From the NCBI GenBank assembly GCA_020849495.1, contig JADLGD010000044.1, positions 1 to 53,564 on the forward strand: a stretch of 53,564 bases of DNA. The letters run 5' to 3'. The notes below the pieces were generated by a model. That model was not told the origin of the DNA and made no database searches. It was given only the letters and a program-made list of their open reading frames with translations. Origin of the DNA: Fluviicola sp. GTDB taxonomy: Bacteria; Bacteroidota; Bacteroidia; Flavobacteriales_D; Crocinitomicaceae. A program made the position numbers and the translations under genes. This document shows, piece by piece, positions 1 through 8,302 of the stretch (position 1 is its first letter; each line of letters starts with the position of its first letter).

Positions 1-311
1 CCTTCCGAGCCATCTCCAGAAGTCCATTTCCATTGTTCGTGTAAGCGGATTTTTCCATTTGGAAGCAGTTCGGGAGTAGAATGACAAATTCCTGTCATTA
101 AAACGCCCTCTGTATTCAATTGTTGGTAACGCATATCAATGTTCCCCGATTCATCTACTAAACCAATCAATTGTCCGAATACAATCTTACCCCCGCTATA
201 ATTGGATGTTAATAAATGACCTTCTTGTTTGTAAACAAAAATAGTATCCGAACTCGTTTCTCCGTTCTCCGAATTACTAATGGGTTTAAACTGCTTATTG
301 TTGTAGTTCAT
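1..311 (-). CDS. Conserved cytosolic protein of the family often labelled n-acetylglutamate synthase (3' end outside window)
   Basis: The reading frame opens with ATG at 311 and runs off the left edge after 103 codons, so the C-terminus is missing. The visible part has no signal peptide and is a run of short beta-strand-like segments rich in Gly (for example LLTSNYSGGKIVFGQLIGL and GKIRLHEQWKWTSGDG). From memory this matches a short Bacteroidota family (about 110 residues) that is usually annotated n-acetylglutamate synthase without an acetyltransferase fold being evident; I do not trust that functional name. Only 11 bases separate its start from the stop of the upstream peptidase gene, so the two are probably co-transcribed. 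Confidence 0.6.
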   Translation of the reverse strand, partial: MNYNNKQFKPISNSENGETSSDTIFVYKQEGHLLTSNYSGGKIVFGQLIGLVDESGNIDMRYQQLNTEGVLMTGICHSTPELLPNGKIRLHEQWKWTSGDGSE

Positions 312-322
312 TGTGAGTTCTT

Positions 323-2182
323 TTATTCAATCCCCATCGCTTTTTTATAGGCATTCTCACCGCCAACAACAGGTAAAGTTAATTGTGTTCCATCTAAATC
401 AACAGTCAAAACAGTTCCTGGATCAGGCCAAAGTGTGAATTCTTTGTCACTCGAAAAAATCATCAAGCCAATTTGTTGACCTTTCGGTATCACTTGATCA
501 TCCGGCATTAGATTAAAGCTCAAATCGTAAAACGTATTCGGAGCTAAAGGTTCACCTTTTGTAAGTGATTCGCGATTTTGAGGATCGGCCCAAGCTCTCG
601 TTATAATATTGTCATAGACTACCGTTCCTTTCTCTGTTTCCCAAGGCAAAGCAACCAACCAAACCGACAAATTAGCAGCTGGTTTACTGCTTGCTAATCT
701 GATTTTAATTGTTGAAACGCCTGAAATGCGTAAATCTTCTTTCAATGTTGGTGAAACAAACAACAAGCGGTGTGCTTCATTTTTAACTTCAAGCAATTCT
801 TTTCCAGAATAACGCACATTATCAATCAACGAATCGGTTTCATTTTTCTCTTTTTCAACAAGAACAAGGTGTCCCGTATTACTTACTCCTTTGTGCGGAT
901 AGATGGTCACATCTTGTGCATTTTCATCTGGATAACTGGAATAAACAGTTGGTTTGTATTCATGTTCTCTTACGATGTAAACAGCAGGATCTTTCTCTAC
1001 TCCATTTTCTATTCCATGGAGATAACGCGTAAACCAACGATTCATCATGGTCAATGAAGGGTCTCCTCCATGGTCTCCTTGATGGTAATACATTTGAACA
1101 GGCAATCCTTTCGCTTTTGCTGCTGCATAAAAACGGTAACTTTGTTCAGTCATCACATTCCAATCATTGAAGCCATGAGCCATGATCATCGCAGCTTTCA
1201 TGTTATCTATTTTGCTCAAATAATCCCTACTCGCCCAAAAATCATTGTAATCTCCAGTGATTCGATCTTCATTTTTCAATAAAATGGAATCGCGAACAAA
1301 GCGGTTATTTTGTTTGCGCTTGGATTTATCTCCAGTATTGATCACATCGTACAACACATCCATGTCTTCTCCCAAATATCCTTCAGGTGAACGAACCAAA
1401 CCATTCGATCTGTAATAATGATAAAAAGAAGTAACTGGCGCTACAGGAATAATTGCTTCCAAACCTTCTACTCCTGTTGTTGCAGCGGCAATACATAAAG
1501 TTCCATCGTAGGAAGTTCCTGTCATTCCCACTTTTCCATTGCACCAAAATGCTGTCACTTCTTCTAATCCTGTTCGAGTAGTGTATCCTTTTACTCTACC
1601 GCACAACCAATCGATGACTGCTTTTGGAGCCAAGGATTCATTTTCTCCTCCAATTGTTGGTGAACCATCAGAAAAGCCAGTTCCAGGAGATGAAGAATAT
1701 ACCGTTACATATCCTCTTGGCACCCAAGTTCGATCCGAATAAGAGGAACCAAAAGGACGTTTTTTTCTAGTGCCCAATTTTACATGTCGATGCGCTTTGG
1801 GTTGTTCTCCCAATTCATGTTTCACATTCCAATAGTTTTTCTTCTCTGAAAAGCCCAATAGCGCCCATAATTTCAAACCATTATAAGGACTGGACATATA
1901 AACAACAGGAAGTTTCAATTCTTTGGAATTGGTTTGAGCAGGACGCGTTAACATGACATGCATGCGATCCAACTTTCCATCATTATCTGAATCGAATGTT
2001 GTTTCAACCCATAATTCTTCTTTGATCCATGTATCAGCATTCGCGAATGCAGGAACAATTTGTGCTTCTCCGTTTTTAAAAACAGGCTGTGGAACAGAAG
2101 TGTTTGTTTCTTGAGCTAGTACATCATTCAATAAAATTGATGTATAAATAAGCATACTGAAGTGATAAATGTGTTGTTTCAT
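323..2182 (-). CDS. Exported CocE/NonD-family hydrolase (X-Pro dipeptidyl-peptidase, S15-like)
   Basis: An alpha/beta-hydrolase peptidase predicted to act outside the cytoplasm. Numbering from the longest possible start at 2236 (637 aa), the nucleophile is Ser242 in GTSYDG, with Asp358 in HGFNDWN and His389 in QGDHGG as the likely triad. The C-terminal third (about 430-637) has the jelly-roll look of the X-Pro peptidase C-terminal domain. I prefer the ATG at 2182 (619 aa) because it gives a proper signal peptide (MKQHIYHFSMLIYTSILLN, Ala-Gln cleavage); the extra 18 residues from 2236 precede it and look non-native. Family members remove X-Pro dipeptides or hydrolyse esters; the true substrate cannot be read from sequence. 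It could equally be a CocE-type esterase. Confidence 0.85.
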   Translation of the reverse strand: MKQHIYHFSMLIYTSILLNDVLAQETNTSVPQPVFKNGEAQIVPAFANADTWIKEELWVETTFDSDNDGKLDRMHVMLTRPAQTNSKELKLPVVYMSSPYNGLKLWALLGFSEKKNYWNVKHELGEQPKAHRHVKLGTRKKRPFGSSYSDRTWVPRGYVTVYSSSPGTGFSDGSPTIGGENESLAPKAVIDWLCGRVKGYTTRTGLEEVTAFWCNGKVGMTGTSYDGTLCIAAATTGVEGLEAIIPVAPVTSFYHYYRSNGLVRSPEGYLGEDMDVLYDVINTGDKSKRKQNNRFVRDSILLKNEDRITGDYNDFWASRDYLSKIDNMKAAMIMAHGFNDWNVMTEQSYRFYAAAKAKGLPVQMYYHQGDHGGDPSLTMMNRWFTRYLHGIENGVEKDPAVYIVREHEYKPTVYSSYPDENAQDVTIYPHKGVSNTGHLVLVEKEKNETDSLIDNVRYSGKELLEVKNEAHRLLFVSPTLKEDLRISGVSTIKIRLASSKPAANLSVWLVALPWETEKGTVVYDNIITRAWADPQNRESLTKGEPLAPNTFYDLSFNLMPDDQVIPKGQQIGLMIFSSDKEFTLWPDPGTVLTVDLDGTQLTLPVVGGENAYKKAMGIE

Positions 2183-2271
2183 ACGCGATAAATGTAGAGC
2201 AAAAAAAGGCGATTTGAGCATTTTATTCATATACATTGTGAAAAGAATAGAAAGAAAAACATCACTATCAT

Positions 2272-2811
2272 CTAATCATAGATCAATGTTTTCTCTTCAA
2301 TAATATAAAAACCAAAGCTCCCTTTTTGCAGTTCTAATTCAATCATTTTAGGATTTGAAATAACAAAATGACAAGGAAAGACAATTTGTTTTTGGTGCCC
2401 TTTAAAGCTTACCAATACAAATGGTGGTTCACATCTGTTTTTAGAATTTGTTAATGTTCCAATTTCTAAAATCTTCAATTTGACTTTTTCAAAATTATCT
2501 GTCGGAAAATAATAGTTAATACTCAATAATAGAAAACCTAAAATACCACCAAACATGATGATTCCATGTAGTGCTTTTTGCCAAAATGGATGCTTGGACT
2601 GGACATAATAGTTGATTTTTTTTCTTAATAAAAGAAAAAGTAATAACCCTCCAATTAGTGAAAATAATAGCGGAAAATAAAAAGGCACAAACGTTTTTCG
2701 AAATAACATCATTTCCCAAAGGATCAATATCAATGAAACAAAAGTGATAACTCCAATTATTCGTTGTTGTCTTAATTTGGAATTCTTTTTCATACTTTCT
2801 TCAAATTGCAT
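2272..2811 (-). CDS. Hypothetical three-span membrane protein
   Basis: 179 residues with three hydrophobic segments (about 18-37, 43-62 and 82-101) followed by a soluble C-terminal domain of about 75 residues that contains two Cys (C127, C147) and ends in YD. A second ATG at 2793 (MKKNSKLRQQ) would shorten it by six residues and is equally plausible. I recognise no family. The soluble tail lies after an odd number of spans and would be extracytoplasmic if the N-terminus is inside. It stands 35 bases upstream of the S15-like peptidase and may share its transcript. Confidence 0.6.
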   Translation of the reverse strand: MQFEESMKKNSKLRQQRIIGVITFVSLILILWEMMLFRKTFVPFYFPLLFSLIGGLLLFLLLRKKINYYVQSKHPFWQKALHGIIMFGGILGFLLLSINYYFPTDNFEKVKLKILEIGTLTNSKNRCEPPFVLVSFKGHQKQIVFPCHFVISNPKMIELELQKGSFGFYIIEEKTLIYD

Positions 2812-2953
2812 CCAGAGTAAAAATACACATGAAAATCATTTATAAATTCTTACCACACAAAAAAATCTGCTATTCACCCATTCAAACACGCTTTTCATCC
2901 AATTTGATTGTTGTGTCAATGAAATTCTGCTAGATTCGTTGAAAACTACTCAA

Positions 2954-3817
2954 ATGAAAAAACACTTTTTACTGCTTCCCCTTTTGGGCCTTTTGGTTGC
3001 TTGTGGCGGAAATTCCACCTCTTTGCCAACTACCAATGAAAATACTGAAAATTCTAGTTCAGAGAACAAAGACCCATTGGATTTACCAGCAAAAACAATG
3101 ACTTTTGAAGAAGCTATAGCAGACACCACAACGACAGAACATCATGTTTCCATTGAGGGGTACGTTCAATTAGCTACGATTTCAAACATTGGAGACAAGG
3201 AACAAACGGTTAATTTCTACGGGAGAAAAAATCAAACAAATGGTCATTATATCTACACCAATATGCCTGTTGGAAATGATAAAAACCAAATGAAAAAATT
3301 GCCATTGGAGTACGATAAAAAAGATGTGGTTATTCATGGATCTAAAAATGAAACCATTGGATTAAATCAGCGTGTGAAAATGACAGGATTATTGTATACG
3401 ATTAAATCGAGCACATCGGATAGTCCGGGAACTGTTTACTTCAAAGTTTCCACGATTACTCCAGTTGCAGAAAAAGACTTTGACTATTCGTCTTGGAAAA
3501 CGGTAAAATCGTTTGATGACGTCGCTAAAACTGAAAATAATCACAATGAATATTACCTTGAAGGCACTTTAGATGTTCCAATGTTTGTGTTAACTGGCTG
3601 GGAAATGGGATTGGATTTGAAAAAAGGCGGACAAACTGTAAGCATCAAAATCCTAACAGGAGATGGCCCGAATCAAATGGAGAACTTGGAAGACAATTGG
3701 ACGAAAAAAGATATCAAAATCCGAAATCACAAAGGTCAATTGGTTAAACCTGGCCAAAAAGTAAAAGTCTATGGTGTAGCTGCCTTAGATGGTTTACATG
3801 TTGAAAGAATCGAATAA
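2954..3817 (+). CDS. Lipoprotein with two OB-fold-like repeats
   Basis: 287 residues from the ATG at 2954; an in-frame TTG 15 bases earlier is less likely. The N-terminus is a lipoprotein signal (FLLLPLLGLLVAC, lipobox LVAC), then a Ser/Thr/Asn/Glu-rich linker to about residue 45. Two related halves follow. The first opens MTFEEAIAD and has HHVSIEGYVQL then LNQRVKMTGLLY; the second opens VKSFDDVAKTE and has NEYYLEGTLDV then PGQKVKVYGVAA. Both also share a DKKDVVIHG / TKKDIKIRN strand. This strand pattern suggests tandem OB-like beta-barrels. No enzyme motif is visible and the function is unknown. A hairpin follows at 3837-3865. Confidence 0.75.
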   Translation: MKKHFLLLPLLGLLVACGGNSTSLPTTNENTENSSSENKDPLDLPAKTMTFEEAIADTTTTEHHVSIEGYVQLATISNIGDKEQTVNFYGRKNQTNGHYIYTNMPVGNDKNQMKKLPLEYDKKDVVIHGSKNETIGLNQRVKMTGLLYTIKSSTSDSPGTVYFKVSTITPVAEKDFDYSSWKTVKSFDDVAKTENNHNEYYLEGTLDVPMFVLTGWEMGLDLKKGGQTVSIKILTGDGPNQMENLEDNWTKKDIKIRNHKGQLVKPGQKVKVYGVAALDGLHVERIE

Positions 3818-3836
3818 AAACAACCAATAACAATGC

Positions 3837-3865
3837 AAAACTCCATTACTATGTGATGGAGTTTT
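3837..3865 (+). terminator. Hairpin terminator after the OB-repeat lipoprotein gene
   Basis: AAAACTCCAT (3837-3846) pairs perfectly with ATGGAGTTTT (3856-3865) across a 9-base loop. It lies 20 bases after the stop of the lipoprotein gene and before the next start, and its own 3' arm supplies the T-rich end. Confidence 0.6.
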
Positions 3866-3906
3866 GTTGTATATGACTATTTTTGACAAAACAGCAAACG
3901 ACCTTC

Positions 3907-4419
3907 ATGAAACATCTTGGTGCTTTTCTTTCTATCTTTTTTATTGCAGTTTCGTTAACAAGCTGTCAAAAAAACTGTGATTGTTCTAAAAAACAAATGG
4001 AAGTGTTTCAAGCACAAATGCTACAACATTACGTGACTGACATTCCTGAAGATTCTCTTATTTGTCGATACAAAGATGGACTTTGGTTGGTAAAACGCAG
4101 TAGTTTTTTAGACTGGCAATTGGGATTTGATGAAGAACAACTGGAAGAAGAACGCGAATTCGAAATCTACAAGTTACCTTTAAGAGATGCATCTTTAGTC
4201 ATTCCATTTATTCGCCATATTCGTTCGAAAGGTTTTGAAATTGAATATTTAGAAAAAGAAGGTCGTGAAGACAGCTTGATAACCTTTCAATTGTTTCAGG
4301 AAGAAGAAGGTATTCGCATCAAGCAAACCTATAAGTTCAAAGGAAAGCATTGGAAATACGATGGTGAATTAGCGACTCCATTTACCGTTGCAAATGATCG
4401 AATCGATTTTTCAAATTAA
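3907..4419 (+). CDS. Hypothetical lipoprotein
   Basis: 170 residues starting at ATG 3907 (an upstream TTG at 3883 is in frame but gives a poor leader). The N-terminus MKHLGAFLSIFFIAVSLTSC ends in a clear lipobox (LTSC), and the mature protein begins QKNCDCSKKQ with a small Cys cluster. The rest is a charged mixed alpha/beta domain rich in Glu with no motif I recognise. Only two bases separate its stop from the methyltransferase start, so it heads a four-gene plus-strand run (3907-6328). Confidence 0.65.
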   Translation: MKHLGAFLSIFFIAVSLTSCQKNCDCSKKQMEVFQAQMLQHYVTDIPEDSLICRYKDGLWLVKRSSFLDWQLGFDEEQLEEEREFEIYKLPLRDASLVIPFIRHIRSKGFEIEYLEKEGREDSLITFQLFQEEEGIRIKQTYKFKGKHWKYDGELATPFTVANDRIDFSN

Positions 4420-4421
4420 GT

Positions 4422-4982
4422 ATGGACAAAGAATTTTGGAAGGAAAAATATGCTAATCAGTCAACTGGTTGGGATTTGGGAGAAGTTTCCCCACCTTTAA
4501 AAGCTTATTTTGATCAATTGACCAATAAGGATTCAAGCCTTCTAATTCCCGGTTGTGGATTTGGACACGAAGCGATTTATTTACATCAACAAGGATTTAC
4601 AAACATCACGGTCATAGACTTGGTTGGAGATGCATTGCAATACATAAAAGAAAAAGCACCATCAGTTCAATGCATTGAAGGAGATGTGTTTGAATTGAAC
4701 GCAACATTTGATACCATCATTGAACAAACATTGTTTTGTGCGATCAATCCCGTTTTGAGAGAAAAATACGTGGCAAAAATGTCTCAATTGCTGTCTAGTC
4801 AAGGCAAATACGTCGGACTCTTGTTCAATCGTGCATTTGATGGAGGGCCTCCATTTGGTGGAAACATCAATGAATACTCGGCTTATTTCTCAAGCTATTT
4901 CAGTGAATACACGATGGATGAATGCTATAATTCGGCAAGTCCAAGATCTGGAAATGAAGTTTTTTTTATCGCTAAAAAATAA
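4422..4982 (+). CDS. TPMT-family SAM-dependent methyltransferase
   Basis: 186 residues, a complete class I methyltransferase. The N-terminal FWKEKYANQSTGWDLG signature and the SAM-binding motif I LIPGCGFGHEAIYL (about 41-54) match the thiopurine S-methyltransferase family; the acidic motif II is in VIDLVG (about 64-69) and EGDVFEL lies in motif III. Bacterial members methylate small thiols, selenium or tellurium compounds, or other small molecules; the substrate here is unknown. It sits between a lipoprotein and a YdcF protein with gaps of 2-3 bases, so it is co-transcribed with them and with alkB-like. Confidence 0.8.
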   Translation: MDKEFWKEKYANQSTGWDLGEVSPPLKAYFDQLTNKDSSLLIPGCGFGHEAIYLHQQGFTNITVIDLVGDALQYIKEKAPSVQCIEGDVFELNATFDTIIEQTLFCAINPVLREKYVAKMSQLLSSQGKYVGLLFNRAFDGGPPFGGNINEYSAYFSSYFSEYTMDECYNSASPRSGNEVFFIAKK

Positions 4983-4985
4983 TCC

Positions 4986-5753
4986 ATGTTTTTCATCCTA
5001 TCGAAAATATTGTATTTCCTGATTGGTCCATTTACTTGGTTGATCATCGCACTTTACTTTGCTTTTTTTTCAAAGAAACCCATCCGAGCAAAACGAGGGA
5101 AATACTTCGCCATCGGCATCCTCTTATTCTTTAGCAATACCTTTATTTACAAAGAAGTTTGCAGACAATGGGAAGTGTTTGGAACGCCCATTTCTAAAGT
5201 TGGCAAGTATGACGTTGCCATTGTTTTAGGTGGAATGACGGAATACAACAATGATTTGAAAGAGCTGAGTTTGAGAAGAGGTGGTGATCGTATTTGGCAG
5301 GCAATTTCTTTATACAAAACCAAACACGTTAAAAAGATTCTCATCAGTGGAGATCATGGTTATTTAATTGACCGAGGGATGCATGAAGCAGATCAACTGA
5401 AAGCTGTTTTAGTGAAATGGGGAATTCCTGAAAAAGACATTCTCACAGAATCGGTTTCTAAAAACACCTATGAAAACGCTCAAGAAACGAAGAAAATACT
5501 TCAACAGCAACTTCCAAAAGCGAAACGATTTTTATTAGTGACCAGCGGTCGTCACATGCGCAGATCCTTGGCTTGTTTTGAACATGCTGGCATTCAATGT
5601 CAACCATTCTCAACGGATTTATATACGGGACCAAAACGCTTCTACACCTTTGAAGATTACATCCTGCCGAATGTTTCTGTCATGGATGATTGGCATGGGT
5701 TAATCAAAGAAATGATTGGGTATGTTGCCTATGCAATTACTAGGAAAATCTGA
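4986..5753 (+). CDS. YdcF/SanA/ElyC-family (DUF218) membrane protein
   Basis: 255 residues. Two N-terminal membrane spans (about 7-27 and 37-55) precede a DUF218 domain with its usual landmarks: DVAIVLGG, KKILISGDHG, the SKNTYENA motif and FLLVTSGRHMRRS. Proteins of this family (SanA, ElyC, YdcF) affect envelope integrity and lipid-carrier use in other bacteria, but the biochemical reaction is not established. The stop codon shares one base with the next ATG, so the AlkB-like gene is translationally linked. Confidence 0.82.
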   Translation: MFFILSKILYFLIGPFTWLIIALYFAFFSKKPIRAKRGKYFAIGILLFFSNTFIYKEVCRQWEVFGTPISKVGKYDVAIVLGGMTEYNNDLKELSLRRGGDRIWQAISLYKTKHVKKILISGDHGYLIDRGMHEADQLKAVLVKWGIPEKDILTESVSKNTYENAQETKKILQQQLPKAKRFLLVTSGRHMRRSLACFEHAGIQCQPFSTDLYTGPKRFYTFEDYILPNVSVMDDWHGLIKEMIGYVAYAITRKI

Positions 5754-6328
5754 TGAAATGGGATCTTCCAAATGCACGATTGTACTTTGATCAACACTTC
5801 ATTGAACCTGTTGAAGCAAACCGATTGTATCATCATTTTGTAGAACATACTGCCTGGGAACATCTCCCCTTTCGCATTTTTGGTAAAACGGTAAATACAC
5901 CCAGATTGGAAGCTTACTTTGCTACTGAAGGCGAACGTTATTCCTACTCTGGCAAAACCTTGATCGTTCAACCGTTTGATGAACTGTTAGTTCAATTAAA
6001 GCAACGAATAGAACAAATTGCGAACGCAGAATTCAACGCTGTTTTGATCAATTATTATAGAGATGGTAACGATAGCAACGGCTGGCATGCGGATGATGAA
6101 AAAGAATTAGGGAAAAATCCAATAATCGCTTCTTTGTCATTAGGCACAACTAGAAGATTTGATTTCAAACACAACACCTTATTAGAAAAACACCAGTTGG
6201 AATTAACTTCTGGCTCCTTACTCATTATGTCGGGTGAAATGCAACATCATTGGAAACACCAAATTGCTAAAACGAAACGGGTGCATAGTGGTAGAATCAA
6301 TTTGACTTTTAGAAAAATCATTCACTGA
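5753..6328 (+). CDS. AlkB-like 2-oxoglutarate/Fe(II) dioxygenase
   Basis: 191 residues, the usual length for the ALKBH2/bacterial AlkB group. The iron ligands are visible: His112 and Asp114 in WHADDE and a distal His (H169) in MQHHWKHQI; the 2-oxoglutarate-binding arginines lie in GRINLTFRK near the end. NYYRDGNDSNGWHADDE is the classic core. The family removes alkyl groups such as 1-methyladenine and 3-methylcytosine from nucleic acid by oxidation. It is the last gene of the plus-strand run and its 3' end overlaps the convergent HExxH gene by 11 bases, leaving no room for a separate terminator. Confidence 0.88.
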   Translation: MKWDLPNARLYFDQHFIEPVEANRLYHHFVEHTAWEHLPFRIFGKTVNTPRLEAYFATEGERYSYSGKTLIVQPFDELLVQLKQRIEQIANAEFNAVLINYYRDGNDSNGWHADDEKELGKNPIIASLSLGTTRRFDFKHNTLLEKHQLELTSGSLLIMSGEMQHHWKHQIAKTKRVHSGRINLTFRKIIH

Positions 6329-7238
6329 TTGACTTCTCTGCTACTTTATTGTATTTCCTTGAATGTAAACCTCCAACCAAAACTGGGGCAGGAATAAGCA
6401 ACCAAGAGGCGTAATCCATAAACTTTGGTCGAATTTTCAAATGTTGTAAAAGTACTTCTTCATCACAAGTCGCCGCATTGATGTAGCTTAAAGTATCACG
6501 TTTATAATAAACCCGTTCACCAATCGTATCGGGAAATGGATTGTACCAAAAATCCCAACCTTTTTTATCAAATAGTAAGGTGTCATTTTGAAAATCAGGG
6601 TAGTATTGATTGAAGTAAATGAACGCTTCACGATTACAATCAACTTCAACTGGATGGTCGTCATGCACTCCTTTACTCATAATTGCAGGCAAACCGACCG
6701 TAACAAAATAAGCCCATCCCATGCGTTTACTTTGAAGGTAATGCCCATATTCATGTTGAAACATCCGATTATTGGGATCTGTAGATATCACTTTTTTAGC
6801 TAAAATGTAATTGCCCAATGCCACTCCTGGCCACAAAACATTCATGTTCAACACCGTTGCTCCCTCCGCATACTGAACAGTATTGACTTTGTTTGTAACA
6901 GTATTGTAGTAATGGGAAACACAAAATCCTCCTAGCGTTTGTGGTGATTGATATACAAAGCGCGAGACAACTTCACCGATTCGGTGTCCTGTAGTTCGAT
7001 TGGTATCAGAAACAAACAATCCACCCCAAATCTTTGCATCGTTTCCAGCACGTTTATTTGCTTCTTTCCATGCTCCTTTGAATCTTGCACCTTTACCATG
7101 AACAAATCCACCGATGTATCCACTCAACCATGAATCAACTATCACGAAATCTGGCGATTGCGCAGTAGAATTACTGGCATAAGCTGTTCCACAATGTGAA
7201 ATCACAAGCAATGATAAAAACATCCATGATTTGTACAT
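6318..7238 (-). CDS. Exported protein with an HExxH metallopeptidase-like motif
   Basis: 306 residues from ATG 7238 (the frame is open seven codons further to a TTG). The N-terminus MYKSWMFLSLLVISHCGTAY is a signal peptide. Residues 162-166 are HEYGH, a zinc-binding HExxH, inside MFQHEYGHYLQSKRMG; candidate third ligands are Glu198 or Glu204 in HPVEVDCNREAF. The segment after HEYGH is hydrophobic, as in membrane-associated gluzincins. No named peptidase family is recognised, and these proteins are usually left hypothetical in Bacteroidota. The C-terminus overlaps the AlkB-like gene tail to tail. Confidence 0.7.
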   Translation of the reverse strand: MYKSWMFLSLLVISHCGTAYASNSTAQSPDFVIVDSWLSGYIGGFVHGKGARFKGAWKEANKRAGNDAKIWGGLFVSDTNRTTGHRIGEVVSRFVYQSPQTLGGFCVSHYYNTVTNKVNTVQYAEGATVLNMNVLWPGVALGNYILAKKVISTDPNNRMFQHEYGHYLQSKRMGWAYFVTVGLPAIMSKGVHDDHPVEVDCNREAFIYFNQYYPDFQNDTLLFDKKGWDFWYNPFPDTIGERVYYKRDTLSYINAATCDEEVLLQHLKIRPKFMDYASWLLIPAPVLVGGLHSRKYNKVAEKSISE

Positions 7239-7354
7239 AACTGCAAAACGTAAAAACAATTGACTTCGTATGAAACTTGTTCAAATTTAACAGAATGCAA
7301 AAATTCAATCCAAGATGTTGTGATTTTTTTTAACTTTCACAAAAATCAGTCTCT

Positions 7355-8272
7355 ATGAAATCAGTATATTTTGCCGTGTTTACCCTTGGATTAGTTGCAT
7401 GTAGTTCGAATCCTTCAACGGAAACAACACCAACGAAAACAACAACAACTTCAACAAGCGAGACAAAGGAACTTCAAAAAGAAATCATTGCTGAACCGGT
7501 TGCCCCAAGTCCAAACCAATCGGTGGATTCACTCACTCCAAAACAATTGAAACAGTTAGGCAAATACTTGAAGAAAAGTTCTGTTGCAGCCTACAATCAA
7601 TTGATAGAAGATTTCCGCTTTGCAAAAACAGATACCATGCTTGAAAAAGCCTATATGAATGCGCAAACAGTATTAGGAAAGTTGGAAGAAGAAATTCAAG
7701 GTAAAAATGCGGATGCTTACGAAATGATGCAAAATCTGACTTTCCTCGAAAAAACATTTGGAATACGCGCGAGTTGTGCAGCAGAATGTACGGCTTTTCT
7801 CTTTGAAATTGATCACAAACAATTCAAAGCCTTAGCAAAAGAAACCAAAGGAGATGCCGATGACCAATTCTTTGCATTGAAAGCAAGTGTACAGGGAGAT
7901 CAAGGAGGTTTTTTTCCTGGCTGGTTGGTTTTCTTTGAGCGCACTTGGGATTATGGTGGAGGTGTGACGCTGGGTGATCAACGCATGTTTACTTTCTTGA
8001 AAAAAAGCTATGCTTACCAACAAAAAAGTAAATTATTTACACAAGAAATCAATGAATTGCGAGAAGAAACCATCCATAATTTATCGCACCCTATATACAT
8101 GAATACAAAGGAAAAGGTGCAAAAAGAAATCAATCAAATTTTAAAAGCGAATTGTTTAACAGCGAAAGAGAAAAAACTTGTACGTGAAACTTTAGTTCGA
8201 AATGAAAAAACAGATTTGGAAATTCCTGTTCAATTTAATTGCATCACAGAAAATTGTGATTGGGGAGGATAA
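7355..8272 (+). CDS. Hypothetical lipoprotein
   Basis: 305 residues. MKSVYFAVFTLGLVACSS carries the lipobox LVAC; residues 18-45 are a Thr/Ser-rich linker. The mature domain is helical and charged, with a Cys pair in RASCAAECTAF, an aromatic patch (FFPGWLVFFERTWDYGGG) and a C-terminal CITENCDWGG tail, so disulfides are likely outside the cytoplasm. No family was recognised. It is a single plus-strand gene flanked by minus-strand genes and ends just before a hairpin at 8276-8297. Confidence 0.65.
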   Translation: MKSVYFAVFTLGLVACSSNPSTETTPTKTTTTSTSETKELQKEIIAEPVAPSPNQSVDSLTPKQLKQLGKYLKKSSVAAYNQLIEDFRFAKTDTMLEKAYMNAQTVLGKLEEEIQGKNADAYEMMQNLTFLEKTFGIRASCAAECTAFLFEIDHKQFKALAKETKGDADDQFFALKASVQGDQGGFFPGWLVFFERTWDYGGGVTLGDQRMFTFLKKSYAYQQKSKLFTQEINELREETIHNLSHPIYMNTKEKVQKEINQILKANCLTAKEKKLVRETLVRNEKTDLEIPVQFNCITENCDWGG

Positions 8273-8275
8273 AAA

Positions 8276-8297
8276 AACGCTCCCTCTTGGAAGCGTT
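8276..8297. terminator. Bidirectional hairpin between convergent genes
   Basis: AACGCTCCC pairs with GGAAGCGTT with one mismatch and a four-base loop. On the minus strand the stem is followed by a run of T, so it best serves the 8303-8863 gene, but it can also end the plus-strand lipoprotein transcript. Confidence 0.6.
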
Positions 8298-8302
8298 CCT
8301 TA

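Noticed and set aside
1-311. True N-acetylglutamate synthase of arginine synthesis
   Set aside because: No acetyltransferase motif is visible and the family is short; the common label seems to be transferred annotation.
6318-6328. Tail-to-tail overlap of the AlkB-like and HExxH genes as a frameshift or misassembly
   Set aside because: Both frames keep complete C-termini, and similar short overlaps occur at other gene ends in the window.
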